Shown piece after piece: positions 50,760 to 58,770 of a stretch of DNA of 64,000 nucleotides. Both the position numbers and the translations under genes were made by a program. Source of the DNA: Zhihengliuella alba (GTDB lineage Bacteria > Actinomycetota > Actinomycetes > Actinomycetales > Micrococcaceae); NCBI RefSeq assembly GCF_039538765.1, contig NZ_BAABCJ010000001.1:248001-312000 (forward strand), read 5' to 3'. Under the pieces are notes generated by a model. It worked only from the letters and a program-made list of their open reading frames with translations. It did not search any database and had not been told where the DNA came from. The stretch's first letter is position 1; every line of letters starts with the position of its first letter.

Positions 50760-52061
50760 GTGAAGATCGCAGTGATCGCGCTCGGCAAGATCGGGCTTCC
50801 GTTGGCGGTTCAGTTCGCGACGAAGGGCCACGAGGTGGTCGGAGTCGATGTGAACCAGCGGGTCGTGGATCTGGTGAACGCCGGGACCGAGCCGTTCCCG
50901 GGCGAGTCCCAGTTGCAGGAGAAGCTCTCGGAGACGGTCGGCTCGGGTGCGCTGCGGGCCACGACGGACTACGCGGATGCAATCCCCGGGGCCGACGCGG
51001 TGGTGCTGGTGGTGCCGCTGTTCGTCGATGCTGACGCGAAGCCGGACTTCGGGTGGATGGACGCCGCGACGACCGAGCTGGCGAAGCACCTCACGCCCGG
51101 GACGCTGGTGTCCTATGAGACGACGCTGCCGGTGGGCACGTCCCGGACGCGGTGGAAGCCGATGCTGGAGGAGGGCTCCGGGCTCGTCGAGGGCCGGGAC
51201 TTCCACGTGGTGTTCTCCCCGGAGCGCGTGCTCACGGGGCGGGTCTTCGCGGACCTGCGCAAGTACCCGAAGTTGGTCGGCGGGCTGGACGAGGCCGGCG
51301 CGCGGCGTGCGGTGGAGTTCTACGAGTCCGTACTGGACTTCGACGAGCGCGAGGACCTGCCGCGTCCGAACGGGGTGTGGGACCTCGGCAGCGCGGAGGC
51401 CTCCGAGCTGGCGAAGCTGGCCGAGACCACGTACCGGGATGTGAACATCGGCCTGGCGAACCAGTTCGCCCGCTTCGCCGGGGAGAACGGGATCGACATC
51501 TACAAGGTGATCGAGGCCTCGAACTCCCAGCCGTACAGCCATATCCATCGCCCCGGCATCGCCGTGGGCGGGCACTGCATCCCGGTGTACCCGCGCCTGT
51601 ACCTGTGGAATGACCCGGAGGCCTCGATCGTGGCGACCGCGCGTGCTGCGAACGCCGACATGCCGGCCTTCGCGGTGGGGATGCTCGCCGGCGTCCACGG
51701 GGATCTGGCCGGCCAGCGCGTCGTGGTCCTCGGCGCCGCCTACCGCGGCGGGGTGAAGGAGACCGCGTTCTCCGGTGTCTTCGCCACGGTCGAGGCGCTC
51801 ACGGCCCACGGGGCCGAGGTCCTGGTCCACGACCCGCTCTACACCGACGAGGAGCTCTCCGGGCTCGGGTTCGCCCCGTACCACCTGGGCGAGCCGGTCG
51901 AGGCGGCCGTGATTCAGACCGACCACGCCGACTACAGGACCTTGGCCCCGGCCGACCTGCCGGGCATCCGGTCCCTCGTCGACGGGCGGAACACGACCGA
52001 CCCCGCCGTCTGGGACGGCGTGGCCCGCCGGGTCATCGGCCTGCCCGCCGAGACCGCCTGA
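50760..52061 (+). CDS. wbpA: Nucleotide-sugar dehydrogenase (WbpA-like, UDP-GlcNAc 6-dehydrogenase)
   Basis: A 433-residue dehydrogenase of the UDP-glucose/GDP-mannose family: ALGKIGLPLAVQFA Rossmann motif, ETTLPVGTSR, FSPERVLTGRVF, and catalytic Cys273 in AVGGHCIPVYPRLY. With the three following genes it fits the WbpA-D-E-B set, in which WbpA makes UDP-GlcNAcA, the first step to UDP-2,3-diacetamido-2,3-dideoxyglucuronic acid. The start GTG 50760 is set by homology; AAGGA lies 12 bases upstream. The symbol is by pathway analogy. Confidence 0.85.
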   Translation: MKIAVIALGKIGLPLAVQFATKGHEVVGVDVNQRVVDLVNAGTEPFPGESQLQEKLSETVGSGALRATTDYADAIPGADAVVLVVPLFVDADAKPDFGWMDAATTELAKHLTPGTLVSYETTLPVGTSRTRWKPMLEEGSGLVEGRDFHVVFSPERVLTGRVFADLRKYPKLVGGLDEAGARRAVEFYESVLDFDEREDLPRPNGVWDLGSAEASELAKLAETTYRDVNIGLANQFARFAGENGIDIYKVIEASNSQPYSHIHRPGIAVGGHCIPVYPRLYLWNDPEASIVATARAANADMPAFAVGMLAGVHGDLAGQRVVVLGAAYRGGVKETAFSGVFATVEALTAHGAEVLVHDPLYTDEELSGLGFAPYHLGEPVEAAVIQTDHADYRTLAPADLPGIRSLVDGRNTTDPAVWDGVARRVIGLPAETA

Positions 52062-52066
52062 GCACC

Positions 52067-52696
52067 GTGGGCGAGCAGAGCGGAACCGGCTTCCTCACCG
52101 CCGAGGGCGCCGACGTCTCGACGGCGGCCAGCATCGGCGACGGCTCGAAGATCTGGCACCTCGCGCAGGTGCGCGAGGACGCCGTCCTGGGCGAGAACTG
52201 CATCATCGGCCGCGGTGCCTACGTGGGCACCGGCGTGGTGATGGGGGACAACTGCAAGGTCCAGAACTACGCGCTGGTCTACGAGCCGGCGCAGCTCGGC
52301 GACGGGGTCTTCATCGGCCCCGCCGTCGTCCTGACGAACGACACCTACCCGCGGGCGATCAACGCCGACGGGACCCAGAAGTCCGCGGCGGACTGGGAGG
52401 CGGTCGGCGTCACCATCGGCCGCGGCGCCTCCATCGGCGCGCGCTCCGTCTGCGTGGCCCCGGTCCGGATCGGGCGGTGGGCGCTCGTGGCCGCCGGGTC
52501 CGTCGTGACCCGCGACGTGCCGGACCATGCACTCGTCGCCGGGGTCCCGGCCCGCCGGATCGGGTGGGTGGGCACCACCGGGCGCAAGCTCGAGCAGCGA
52601 GCCGGGGACCGCGAGGACCGTTGGGTGTGCCCGGACACCGGTGAGCTCTACCGCCAGGATGGCGACGTACTCGTGAAGGAAGAGGAGACTCCATGA
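52067..52696 (+). CDS. wbpD: Hexapeptide-repeat N-acetyltransferase (WbpD-like)
   Basis: A 209-residue left-handed beta-helix acyltransferase. Repeated hexapeptides are visible (IGDGSKI, VLGENCIIG, VVMGDNCKV, IGRGASIGAR, IGRWALVAAG), with the family motif GPAVVLTNDTYPRA. WbpD N-acetylates the C3 amino group of UDP-GlcNAc(3NH2)A. The start is GTG 52067, five bases after the dehydrogenase stop; its stop overlaps the aminotransferase start (ATGA). Confidence 0.88.
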   Translation: MGEQSGTGFLTAEGADVSTAASIGDGSKIWHLAQVREDAVLGENCIIGRGAYVGTGVVMGDNCKVQNYALVYEPAQLGDGVFIGPAVVLTNDTYPRAINADGTQKSAADWEAVGVTIGRGASIGARSVCVAPVRIGRWALVAAGSVVTRDVPDHALVAGVPARRIGWVGTTGRKLEQRAGDREDRWVCPDTGELYRQDGDVLVKEEETP

Positions 52697-53811
52697 CTGA
52701 TTTCATCCCGCCGGCGAAGCCGATCATCGGGGACGAGGAGCGGGCGGCGGTGGACCGGGTGCTGCGCAGCGGTATGGTCGCGCAGGGCCCTGAGGTCGCC
52801 GCGTTCGAGGAGGAGTTCGCCCGCGAGCTCGTCCAGGGCCGGGACTGCGTGGCCGTGAACTCGGGCACCTCGGGTCTGCACCTGGGCCTGCTCGCGGCCG
52901 GCATCGGGCCGGGCGACGAGGTCATCGTCCCGGCGTTCACGTTCGCTGCGACCGGGAACTCGGTGGCGCTCACGGGGGCGACGCCGGTCTTCGCGGACAT
53001 CGACCCGGAGACCTACACGCTGGATCCCGCGCACGTGGAGTCCCTGGTCGGTGCGCGGACGAAGGCGATCATGCCGGTGCACCTGTACGGGCACCCGGCG
53101 CGGATGGACGAGCTGGCCGCGATCGCGCAGAAGCACTCGCTGCTGGTCTTCGAGGACGCCGCGCAGGCCCACGGGGCCAAGCTCGGCGGCCGGTCCGTGG
53201 GCACGTTCGGCACGTTCGCGATGTTCAGCCTGTACCCGACGAAGAACATGACCAGCGGCGAGGGCGGCATGGTCTCGGTGGACTCCGAGGAGATGCGCCG
53301 GCGGATGCGCCTGCTGCGCAACCAGGGCATGGAGACCCAGTACCAGAACGAGCTCATCGGGTTCAACAACCGGATGACCGACATCCATGCCGCGATCGGC
53401 CGGGTCCAGCTGACCAAGGTCGCCGGGTGGACGGCCCAGCGCCAGGCGAATGCGGCGTTCCTGGACGCGAACCTGCAGCACGTGCGGACCCCGGTGGTCC
53501 TCGACGGCGCCGAGCACGTCTACCACCAGTACACCGTGGCCCTGCCGGAGGCGCTCGCCCCGGCCCGGGCCTCGATCCTGGCCCGGCTGAAGGACGAGTT
53601 CGGGATCGGCACGGGCGTGTACTACCCGGTGCCGACCAACGAGCTGCCCTCCTTCGCCAGGACGGGCGGCGACTCCGCCGTGGACCTGCCGAACACGCGC
53701 GCCGCGACGGCCTCCGTGTTCTCCCTGCCGGTGCACCCGTCCCTGTCCCCGGCGGACCTGGAGCGGATCGTCGAGGCCGTGAACACCGTCACCGCGGAGG
53801 CCGGCGCATGA
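52693..53811 (+). CDS. wbpE: DegT/DnrJ/EryC1 sugar aminotransferase (WbpE-like)
   Basis: A 372-residue PLP enzyme. It has the NSGTSGLHLGL substrate loop, FEDAAQAHGA, and the PLP lysine Lys184 in SLYPTKNMTSGEGG. It places an amino group on C3 of the 3-keto UDP-GlcNAcA made by the WbpB-type oxidoreductase. Coupled on both sides by ATGA overlaps, so D, E and B are made together. Confidence 0.9.
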   Translation: MTDFIPPAKPIIGDEERAAVDRVLRSGMVAQGPEVAAFEEEFARELVQGRDCVAVNSGTSGLHLGLLAAGIGPGDEVIVPAFTFAATGNSVALTGATPVFADIDPETYTLDPAHVESLVGARTKAIMPVHLYGHPARMDELAAIAQKHSLLVFEDAAQAHGAKLGGRSVGTFGTFAMFSLYPTKNMTSGEGGMVSVDSEEMRRRMRLLRNQGMETQYQNELIGFNNRMTDIHAAIGRVQLTKVAGWTAQRQANAAFLDANLQHVRTPVVLDGAEHVYHQYTVALPEALAPARASILARLKDEFGIGTGVYYPVPTNELPSFARTGGDSAVDLPNTRAATASVFSLPVHPSLSPADLERIVEAVNTVTAEAGA

Positions 53812-54845
53812 GCGGCGGCACCAGCACCACCATCAGCACCGAGGCAGGCGGCGCCGGGCACCGGGTGATCCGCACGGGCCTGATCGGCCTGGGCATGATG
53901 GGCCGGCACCACGCCCGGGTGATGCGCACCATCGAGGGGACCGAGCTCGTCGCCGTGGCCGATCCCTACGGGGACAAGCACGGCGCGGCCGCCGGCCTGC
54001 CCCTCTACGAGACGGTCGAGCAGCTCATCGAGCACGGCGTCGACGCGGTCATGTGCGCCGTGCCGACCGGCCTGCACGAGGAGGTCGGCATGAAGCTCGC
54101 CGCCGCCGGGGTGCACGTGATGGTCGAGAAGCCCATCGCGGAGAATGCGACCGCCGGGGCCCGCCTCGTCGAGGCCTTCGAGTCCGCCGGCCTCGTCGGC
54201 GCCGTCGGGCACATCGAGCGGTTCAACCCCGCCCTGCAGCAGCTGCGCTCCCGGATCGCCGCCGGCGAGCTCGGGGACATCTACCAGGTCGCCACCCGCC
54301 GGCAGGGGCCCTTCCCGTCCCGGATCGCCGACGTCGGAGTCGTCAAGGACCTCGGCACCCACGACATCGACCTCACCGCCTGGATCGCCCAGTCCCCGTA
54401 CGCCGACGTGAACGCGAAGACCTACACCGCCTCCGGACGCCCCCACGAGGACATGATCGTCGCCACCGGCCGCCTGGCCTCCGGGGTCATCACGAACCAC
54501 ATCGTCAACTGGCTCTCGCCGATGAAGGAACGCCTGACCATCGTCACCGGCGAACGCGGAGCGTTCGTCGCCGACACCGTCACCGCGGACCTGACCTTCT
54601 ACGAGAACGGCAGCGTCCCCCACGAATGGGACGCGCTCTCCGCCTTCCGCGGCGTCTCCGAGGGCAACGTCACCCGCTACGCCTTCGCCAAGGCCGAACC
54701 GCTCAAGACCGAGCACGAGGCCTTCCGCGACGCCATCCGCGGCACCGGCACCGGCCACGTCTCCATGCGCGAGGGCCTCGACACCCTCCGCGTCGCCGAG
54801 GCCATGCTCGAATCCGCCCGCACCGACCAGAGCATCCAGCTATGA
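53808..54845 (+). CDS. wbpB: Gfo/Idh/MocA-family oxidoreductase (WbpB-like)
   Basis: A 345-residue NAD-dependent sugar oxidoreductase: GLIGLGMMGRHHARV Rossmann start, VMVEKPIA (the catalytic EKP lysine), GHIERFNPALQQL and LGTHDIDLTAWI. WbpB oxidises C3 of UDP-GlcNAcA before transamination. The stop overlaps the next glycosyltransferase start. Order on the DNA: A, D, E, B. Confidence 0.88.
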   Translation: MSGGTSTTISTEAGGAGHRVIRTGLIGLGMMGRHHARVMRTIEGTELVAVADPYGDKHGAAAGLPLYETVEQLIEHGVDAVMCAVPTGLHEEVGMKLAAAGVHVMVEKPIAENATAGARLVEAFESAGLVGAVGHIERFNPALQQLRSRIAAGELGDIYQVATRRQGPFPSRIADVGVVKDLGTHDIDLTAWIAQSPYADVNAKTYTASGRPHEDMIVATGRLASGVITNHIVNWLSPMKERLTIVTGERGAFVADTVTADLTFYENGSVPHEWDALSAFRGVSEGNVTRYAFAKAEPLKTEHEAFRDAIRGTGTGHVSMREGLDTLRVAEAMLESARTDQSIQL

Positions 54846-56449
54846 CCCCGCAGCTGCCAGGACCGATCCGCCGCAACGGCCGGCAGCTGGCCGGGGCCGT
54901 GGGCCGCGCCGCGCGCCGGCTCCCCAAGCCGGTCAAGACCGCCGGACGCGAGATGTTCGAGCTGGTGCCGGACTCCCAGCTGAAGCGCCGCCTGGACCGC
55001 GCCCTGCGCGGTGCCTCCCCGGCCCGCCGGAGGAGCGCGCGCGGCACCGCGTTCTCGGACGCGCACGTCCCGCTCGTCAACCGCGGCAGCACCTACACGG
55101 CGGGGGAGGTCTCCACCTACCTCCAGCTCGAGGCGGCCCACCTGCGCCGGCGGCTGTTCGCCGAGCAGACGCTCGCCCGGGCCGCCGAGGGCGCAGTCCC
55201 CGCCGACGCCGGGCAGGACGAGGCCAGCCGCGAGCTGGTGGACGAGTACCTGGAGGTCGCCGGCCCCGAGGACGATCCGGCCGCGGGCACGCACCTCGTC
55301 GTCGTCAACGTCTACCCGAGCATCGGCAACGAGTACGGCAACGGGTTCGTCCACCGCCGCATCAAGTACTATCTCGAGGCGGGCGCCCAGGTCCACGTCG
55401 TCGTGATCGGCCCGGAGACCGAGCCGTCCGTGTACACGTACGACGGCGTCGCGGTCATCACCGGCGACGGCGCCGAGGCGCGGGAGCTGCTGCGCCGGCG
55501 CACCTATCGCAGCGTCAGCGCCCACTTCATGGGCCGCTACATCTGGGACCAGCTCAAAGACGGCCTCAAGGGCCAGGCGTTCTACTGCTTCATGCACGGG
55601 TTCGAGTCGCGTCGCTGGATCCGCACCCTCTACAACTACCGGACGCCGGACCAGGTCGACGCCGCGATCGCGGACACCGTCGACCGGCAGGGCCTCTGGC
55701 GCGAGGTCCTGGCGCACCCGTGGGGTCCGGTCAAATTCGTCTTCGTCTCCGACTGGTGGCGTCGCGCCTCCCAGGAGGACATGGAGCTCGTCTACCCGGC
55801 CTCCCGCTACGAGGTGGTCCACAACGTCATCGAGACCAAGCTCTTCCGCTACCTTCCGAAGGACCCGGAGCAGCGCTTCAAGCTGCTCTGGGTGCGCTCG
55901 GCCAGCAACCTCAACTACGGCAGCGACATCGCCGTCGACGTCCTGAAGAAGCTCCGCGAGACGGAGTACTGGGACCGCATCGAGGCCCGGATCATCGGCG
56001 ACGGGCGGCACTTCGGCGGCTTCGAGTCCGCATTCGAGGAGGACCCGAACGTCACGGTCGAGCGGCGCTTCGCCTCCCAGGACGAGATCGCCCTGCTGCA
56101 CCGGGACTACGGTGTCTTCCTGGTCCCCAGCCGCCTGGACTCCCAGGGCGTCTCCCGCGACGAGGCCATGGCCAGCGGCCTCGTCCCCGTCACCAACACC
56201 GTCAGCGCGATCCCCGAGTTCGTCGACGAGGACTGCGCCGTGCTCGCCCCGGCAGAGGACGCGGACGCCATGGTCGCGGGCCTGGTCCGGCTGTTCGAGG
56301 ACCCGGACCGCTTCCTGCGGATGTCCGCCGCAGCAGCCGAGCGCGTCGCCCGCCAGAGTGGCCCCGAGGCCACCATCGGCAAGGAGCTGCGCCTGCTCGG
56401 GATCACCGGACAGGACGACGGCGCCGTCAGCGAAGGGAGCCAGTCATGA
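54842..56449 (+). CDS. Glycosyltransferase (paralogue of 48954-50531)
   Basis: A 535-residue GT-B enzyme. A basic N-terminus (RAARRLPKPVKTAGREM, DSQLKRRLDRALRG) is followed by HLVVVNVYPSIGNEYGNGF, FMHGFESRRWIRTLYN, SDWWRRASQEDMELVYP, LWVRSASNLNYGSDIA and SRLDSQGVSRDEAMASG. Same architecture as the 48954 gene, so the pair probably recognises similar but not identical sugars. Coupled to WbpB and to the next gene by ATGA overlaps. Confidence 0.85.
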   Translation: MTPQLPGPIRRNGRQLAGAVGRAARRLPKPVKTAGREMFELVPDSQLKRRLDRALRGASPARRRSARGTAFSDAHVPLVNRGSTYTAGEVSTYLQLEAAHLRRRLFAEQTLARAAEGAVPADAGQDEASRELVDEYLEVAGPEDDPAAGTHLVVVNVYPSIGNEYGNGFVHRRIKYYLEAGAQVHVVVIGPETEPSVYTYDGVAVITGDGAEARELLRRRTYRSVSAHFMGRYIWDQLKDGLKGQAFYCFMHGFESRRWIRTLYNYRTPDQVDAAIADTVDRQGLWREVLAHPWGPVKFVFVSDWWRRASQEDMELVYPASRYEVVHNVIETKLFRYLPKDPEQRFKLLWVRSASNLNYGSDIAVDVLKKLRETEYWDRIEARIIGDGRHFGGFESAFEEDPNVTVERRFASQDEIALLHRDYGVFLVPSRLDSQGVSRDEAMASGLVPVTNTVSAIPEFVDEDCAVLAPAEDADAMVAGLVRLFEDPDRFLRMSAAAAERVARQSGPEATIGKELRLLGITGQDDGAVSEGSQS

Positions 56450-58638
56450 AGATCCTCCTGCTCACGTCCGGGATGAGCCCGGCCGAGGCGCTGTGGGTCG
56501 ACGTGCTCGACGACGCGGGCCACACCGTCGACGTGTTCGACACCCGCAGCGCCCAGTGGCTGCGCCGCCGTGCCTACCACCCGGCCAAGGTCGTCCCCGA
56601 GTGGGTGCGCACCTGGAGCTACCGCAGCACCGGCAACGCGCTCAACAGCTTCTACCAGCTCCTCGTCGACGGCGGCGAGTACGACGACGTCGTCGCCTCC
56701 GGCCTGGCCGCCGGTGGCGCGATGGCGCGGCACTGCGAGCGCGCCTTCACCCCGTTGCTGTGGCGCGGCGACCTCGACTTCTCCTCGGCCCGCCCTGTCC
56801 TCGCCGAGGACTTCGCCGCCCTGACCAGCGCGACCGGCCGGATCCTCCTGGAGGACGAGTACGAGTTCGACAAGGCGCTGGCCAAGGGCTCCAACAGCGC
56901 GCACCTCCTGCACGTGCAACGGCCCGTCGGCAGCCTGCGGCCGCTGCTGGGACCGGGCGCCGCCGCGTCGGCCGAGGGCCCGCGGGTCGCGGTGCTCCAC
57001 CCCGAGGGGATGCCCGAGGCCCGGGTGGACGCCTACCGCGCCATGCTCGACGCTGTCGCGGAACGTCACGGGGGAACGGCCGAGGCGGTCTCGGCCGCCT
57101 CCCTGTACCGCCTGCGCGACGCACAGCGGAACCGTCGGTTCGACGACATCGCAAGCACGCGGCTGGCCGGCTTCACCCACGCCGTGCTCATCGGCGTCTC
57201 CCGGGACCACAGCACACTCGCCGACGCGCTCCTGGCACCACAGACGCGCGACCGGTTCATCGTCGAGGACACCATCGGCATGGGCTACTGGGCCGATCGG
57301 GCCGGATTCGAGCGGACCGGCCGCGGCGCCCGGATGGGGGAGCTCCTGGACGGGATGCTCGGGTCCGCCGAGAGCGCCGCCGGGGGCGGGGCGCCCGCGG
57401 CGGTCGCCTCCGCCGCCGACGTCGACCCGATGGTCGCGCTCCGGCGGACCATGGAGCGGCCCGTGCCGCGACTGCACGAGGAACTGCGCGCCCTCGAGTC
57501 GGAGGGCCCGCTGGACGTGTTCTTCTCGACCTCCCCGCTGGAGGACCGCACCAACGGCGCGCGCCCGCAGCGCGTCCGGAACATGGCCGAGGCCCTCGAC
57601 GAGCGCGGTCCCGCCGTGCGCGTCTACTCGACGCCGAAGGTCTTCGAGCGCCGGACCGACCTCATCTTCCGGCTGCTCCGCGAGGGACGGCCGGCGGGTC
57701 TGCTCTACGGCGAGAACTCGACGTCGCCCATTCCGTTCGACACCACACTGGACGGACTCGAGCGCCTGTTCGCGGCCTTCCGCGCGGCCGGCGGACGGAG
57801 CGCCTGGTTCGTCCGCGATCTGCACTGGCTCGAGAAGGACGCCGACTTCCTCGACGATCCCGAGCGCAAACAGGAGTTCGTCGAGCGCGGGCTCCGCGAG
57901 CTCTCGATCGCCGGACACGGGACGGACCTGCTGCTGGCGCCCTGCGAGGCCTCGGCCGAGGGCTTCAAGGGCATGCTGGCCGGGCACGACGACACGGAGT
58001 ACCGCTGGGCGGCCATGCCCCCGGCGGTCGCCGCGGCCAACGCCGTGAGACCGCACGCCAGCGTCTCGGAGACGACCACGCTGCTCTATGCCGGCGGCGT
58101 CGGATCGTTCTACGCGATGGACAGCTACCTGCGCGCGATCATCTCCCTGCCGGCCGACCGCTTCCGCTTCGACTTCCTCGTCCGCCCGGCGGAGGTCGAG
58201 AACCTGGTCCGGTTCCTGGCCGCGCACGGCCTCGAGGACGACCCGCGGGTCTCGATCACGACGGACGAGCTGGATGTCTACACGCCCCGGGACGGTGCCA
58301 CCATCGGCACGGTGCTGCTGGACAGCGAGTACGCGCGCTTCGCCTTCCCGTACAAGACCGTCAGCATGCTGGAGAAGGGCTTCCCGCTGCTGACCTACCG
58401 GGACATGGCGATCGCGGAGTTCGTCGAGTCAAACGGGATCGGAGCCGTCTGCGAGCGGTCCGCCGCCTCCGTGGCCGAGACCCTCGAGACCATGAGCCGG
58501 CACGATTACACGGACGCGATCCGCAGCGCGCGCGTCACCGAGAGCTGGACGGCCCGGATCGACCGGCTGGAGAGCCTTCTGAGCGCCGTGCGGAACGACG
58601 CCGTAGGGAAGGACCGGGAGCCGGCGTCCCGCTCCTGA
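56446..58638 (+). CDS. Large glycosyltransferase-like protein
   Basis: A 730-residue protein starting KILLLTSGMSPAEALWVDVL. It contains a first alpha/beta part (about 1-320) with a weakly conserved FIVEDTIGMGYWADRAGF stretch and a second GT-B-like part from about residue 345 (LDVFFSTSPLEDRTNGARPQ, SAWFVRDLHWLEKDADFLDD, LYAGGVGSFYAMDSYL, FPYKTVSMLEKGFPLLTYRD). The second part resembles GT4-type enzymes, the final stretch forming the donor site. The first part I cannot assign. Last gene of the plus-strand run; a convergent gene follows. Confidence 0.75.
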   Translation: MKILLLTSGMSPAEALWVDVLDDAGHTVDVFDTRSAQWLRRRAYHPAKVVPEWVRTWSYRSTGNALNSFYQLLVDGGEYDDVVASGLAAGGAMARHCERAFTPLLWRGDLDFSSARPVLAEDFAALTSATGRILLEDEYEFDKALAKGSNSAHLLHVQRPVGSLRPLLGPGAAASAEGPRVAVLHPEGMPEARVDAYRAMLDAVAERHGGTAEAVSAASLYRLRDAQRNRRFDDIASTRLAGFTHAVLIGVSRDHSTLADALLAPQTRDRFIVEDTIGMGYWADRAGFERTGRGARMGELLDGMLGSAESAAGGGAPAAVASAADVDPMVALRRTMERPVPRLHEELRALESEGPLDVFFSTSPLEDRTNGARPQRVRNMAEALDERGPAVRVYSTPKVFERRTDLIFRLLREGRPAGLLYGENSTSPIPFDTTLDGLERLFAAFRAAGGRSAWFVRDLHWLEKDADFLDDPERKQEFVERGLRELSIAGHGTDLLLAPCEASAEGFKGMLAGHDDTEYRWAAMPPAVAAANAVRPHASVSETTTLLYAGGVGSFYAMDSYLRAIISLPADRFRFDFLVRPAEVENLVRFLAAHGLEDDPRVSITTDELDVYTPRDGATIGTVLLDSEYARFAFPYKTVSMLEKGFPLLTYRDMAIAEFVESNGIGAVCERSAASVAETLETMSRHDYTDAIRSARVTESWTARIDRLESLLSAVRNDAVGKDREPASRS

Positions 58639-58770
58639 ACGGCTAGGTGCGCGGACGGCGGGCCGGCCGCATTGAGCCGGTGCCGCCGCCGGCGCCCGCC
58701 GCCCGGTGGTCGCTGATCAGTCCCGTGCGGTCAGCAGAGCGGGGTCGGTCAGCAGAGGACGGCCGAGCGG

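Noticed and set aside
58720..58762. Direct repeat GGTCAGCAGAG near the end of the plus-strand locus
   Set aside because: Two short copies in non-coding GC-rich DNA; no indication of function or of a CRISPR or integration site.
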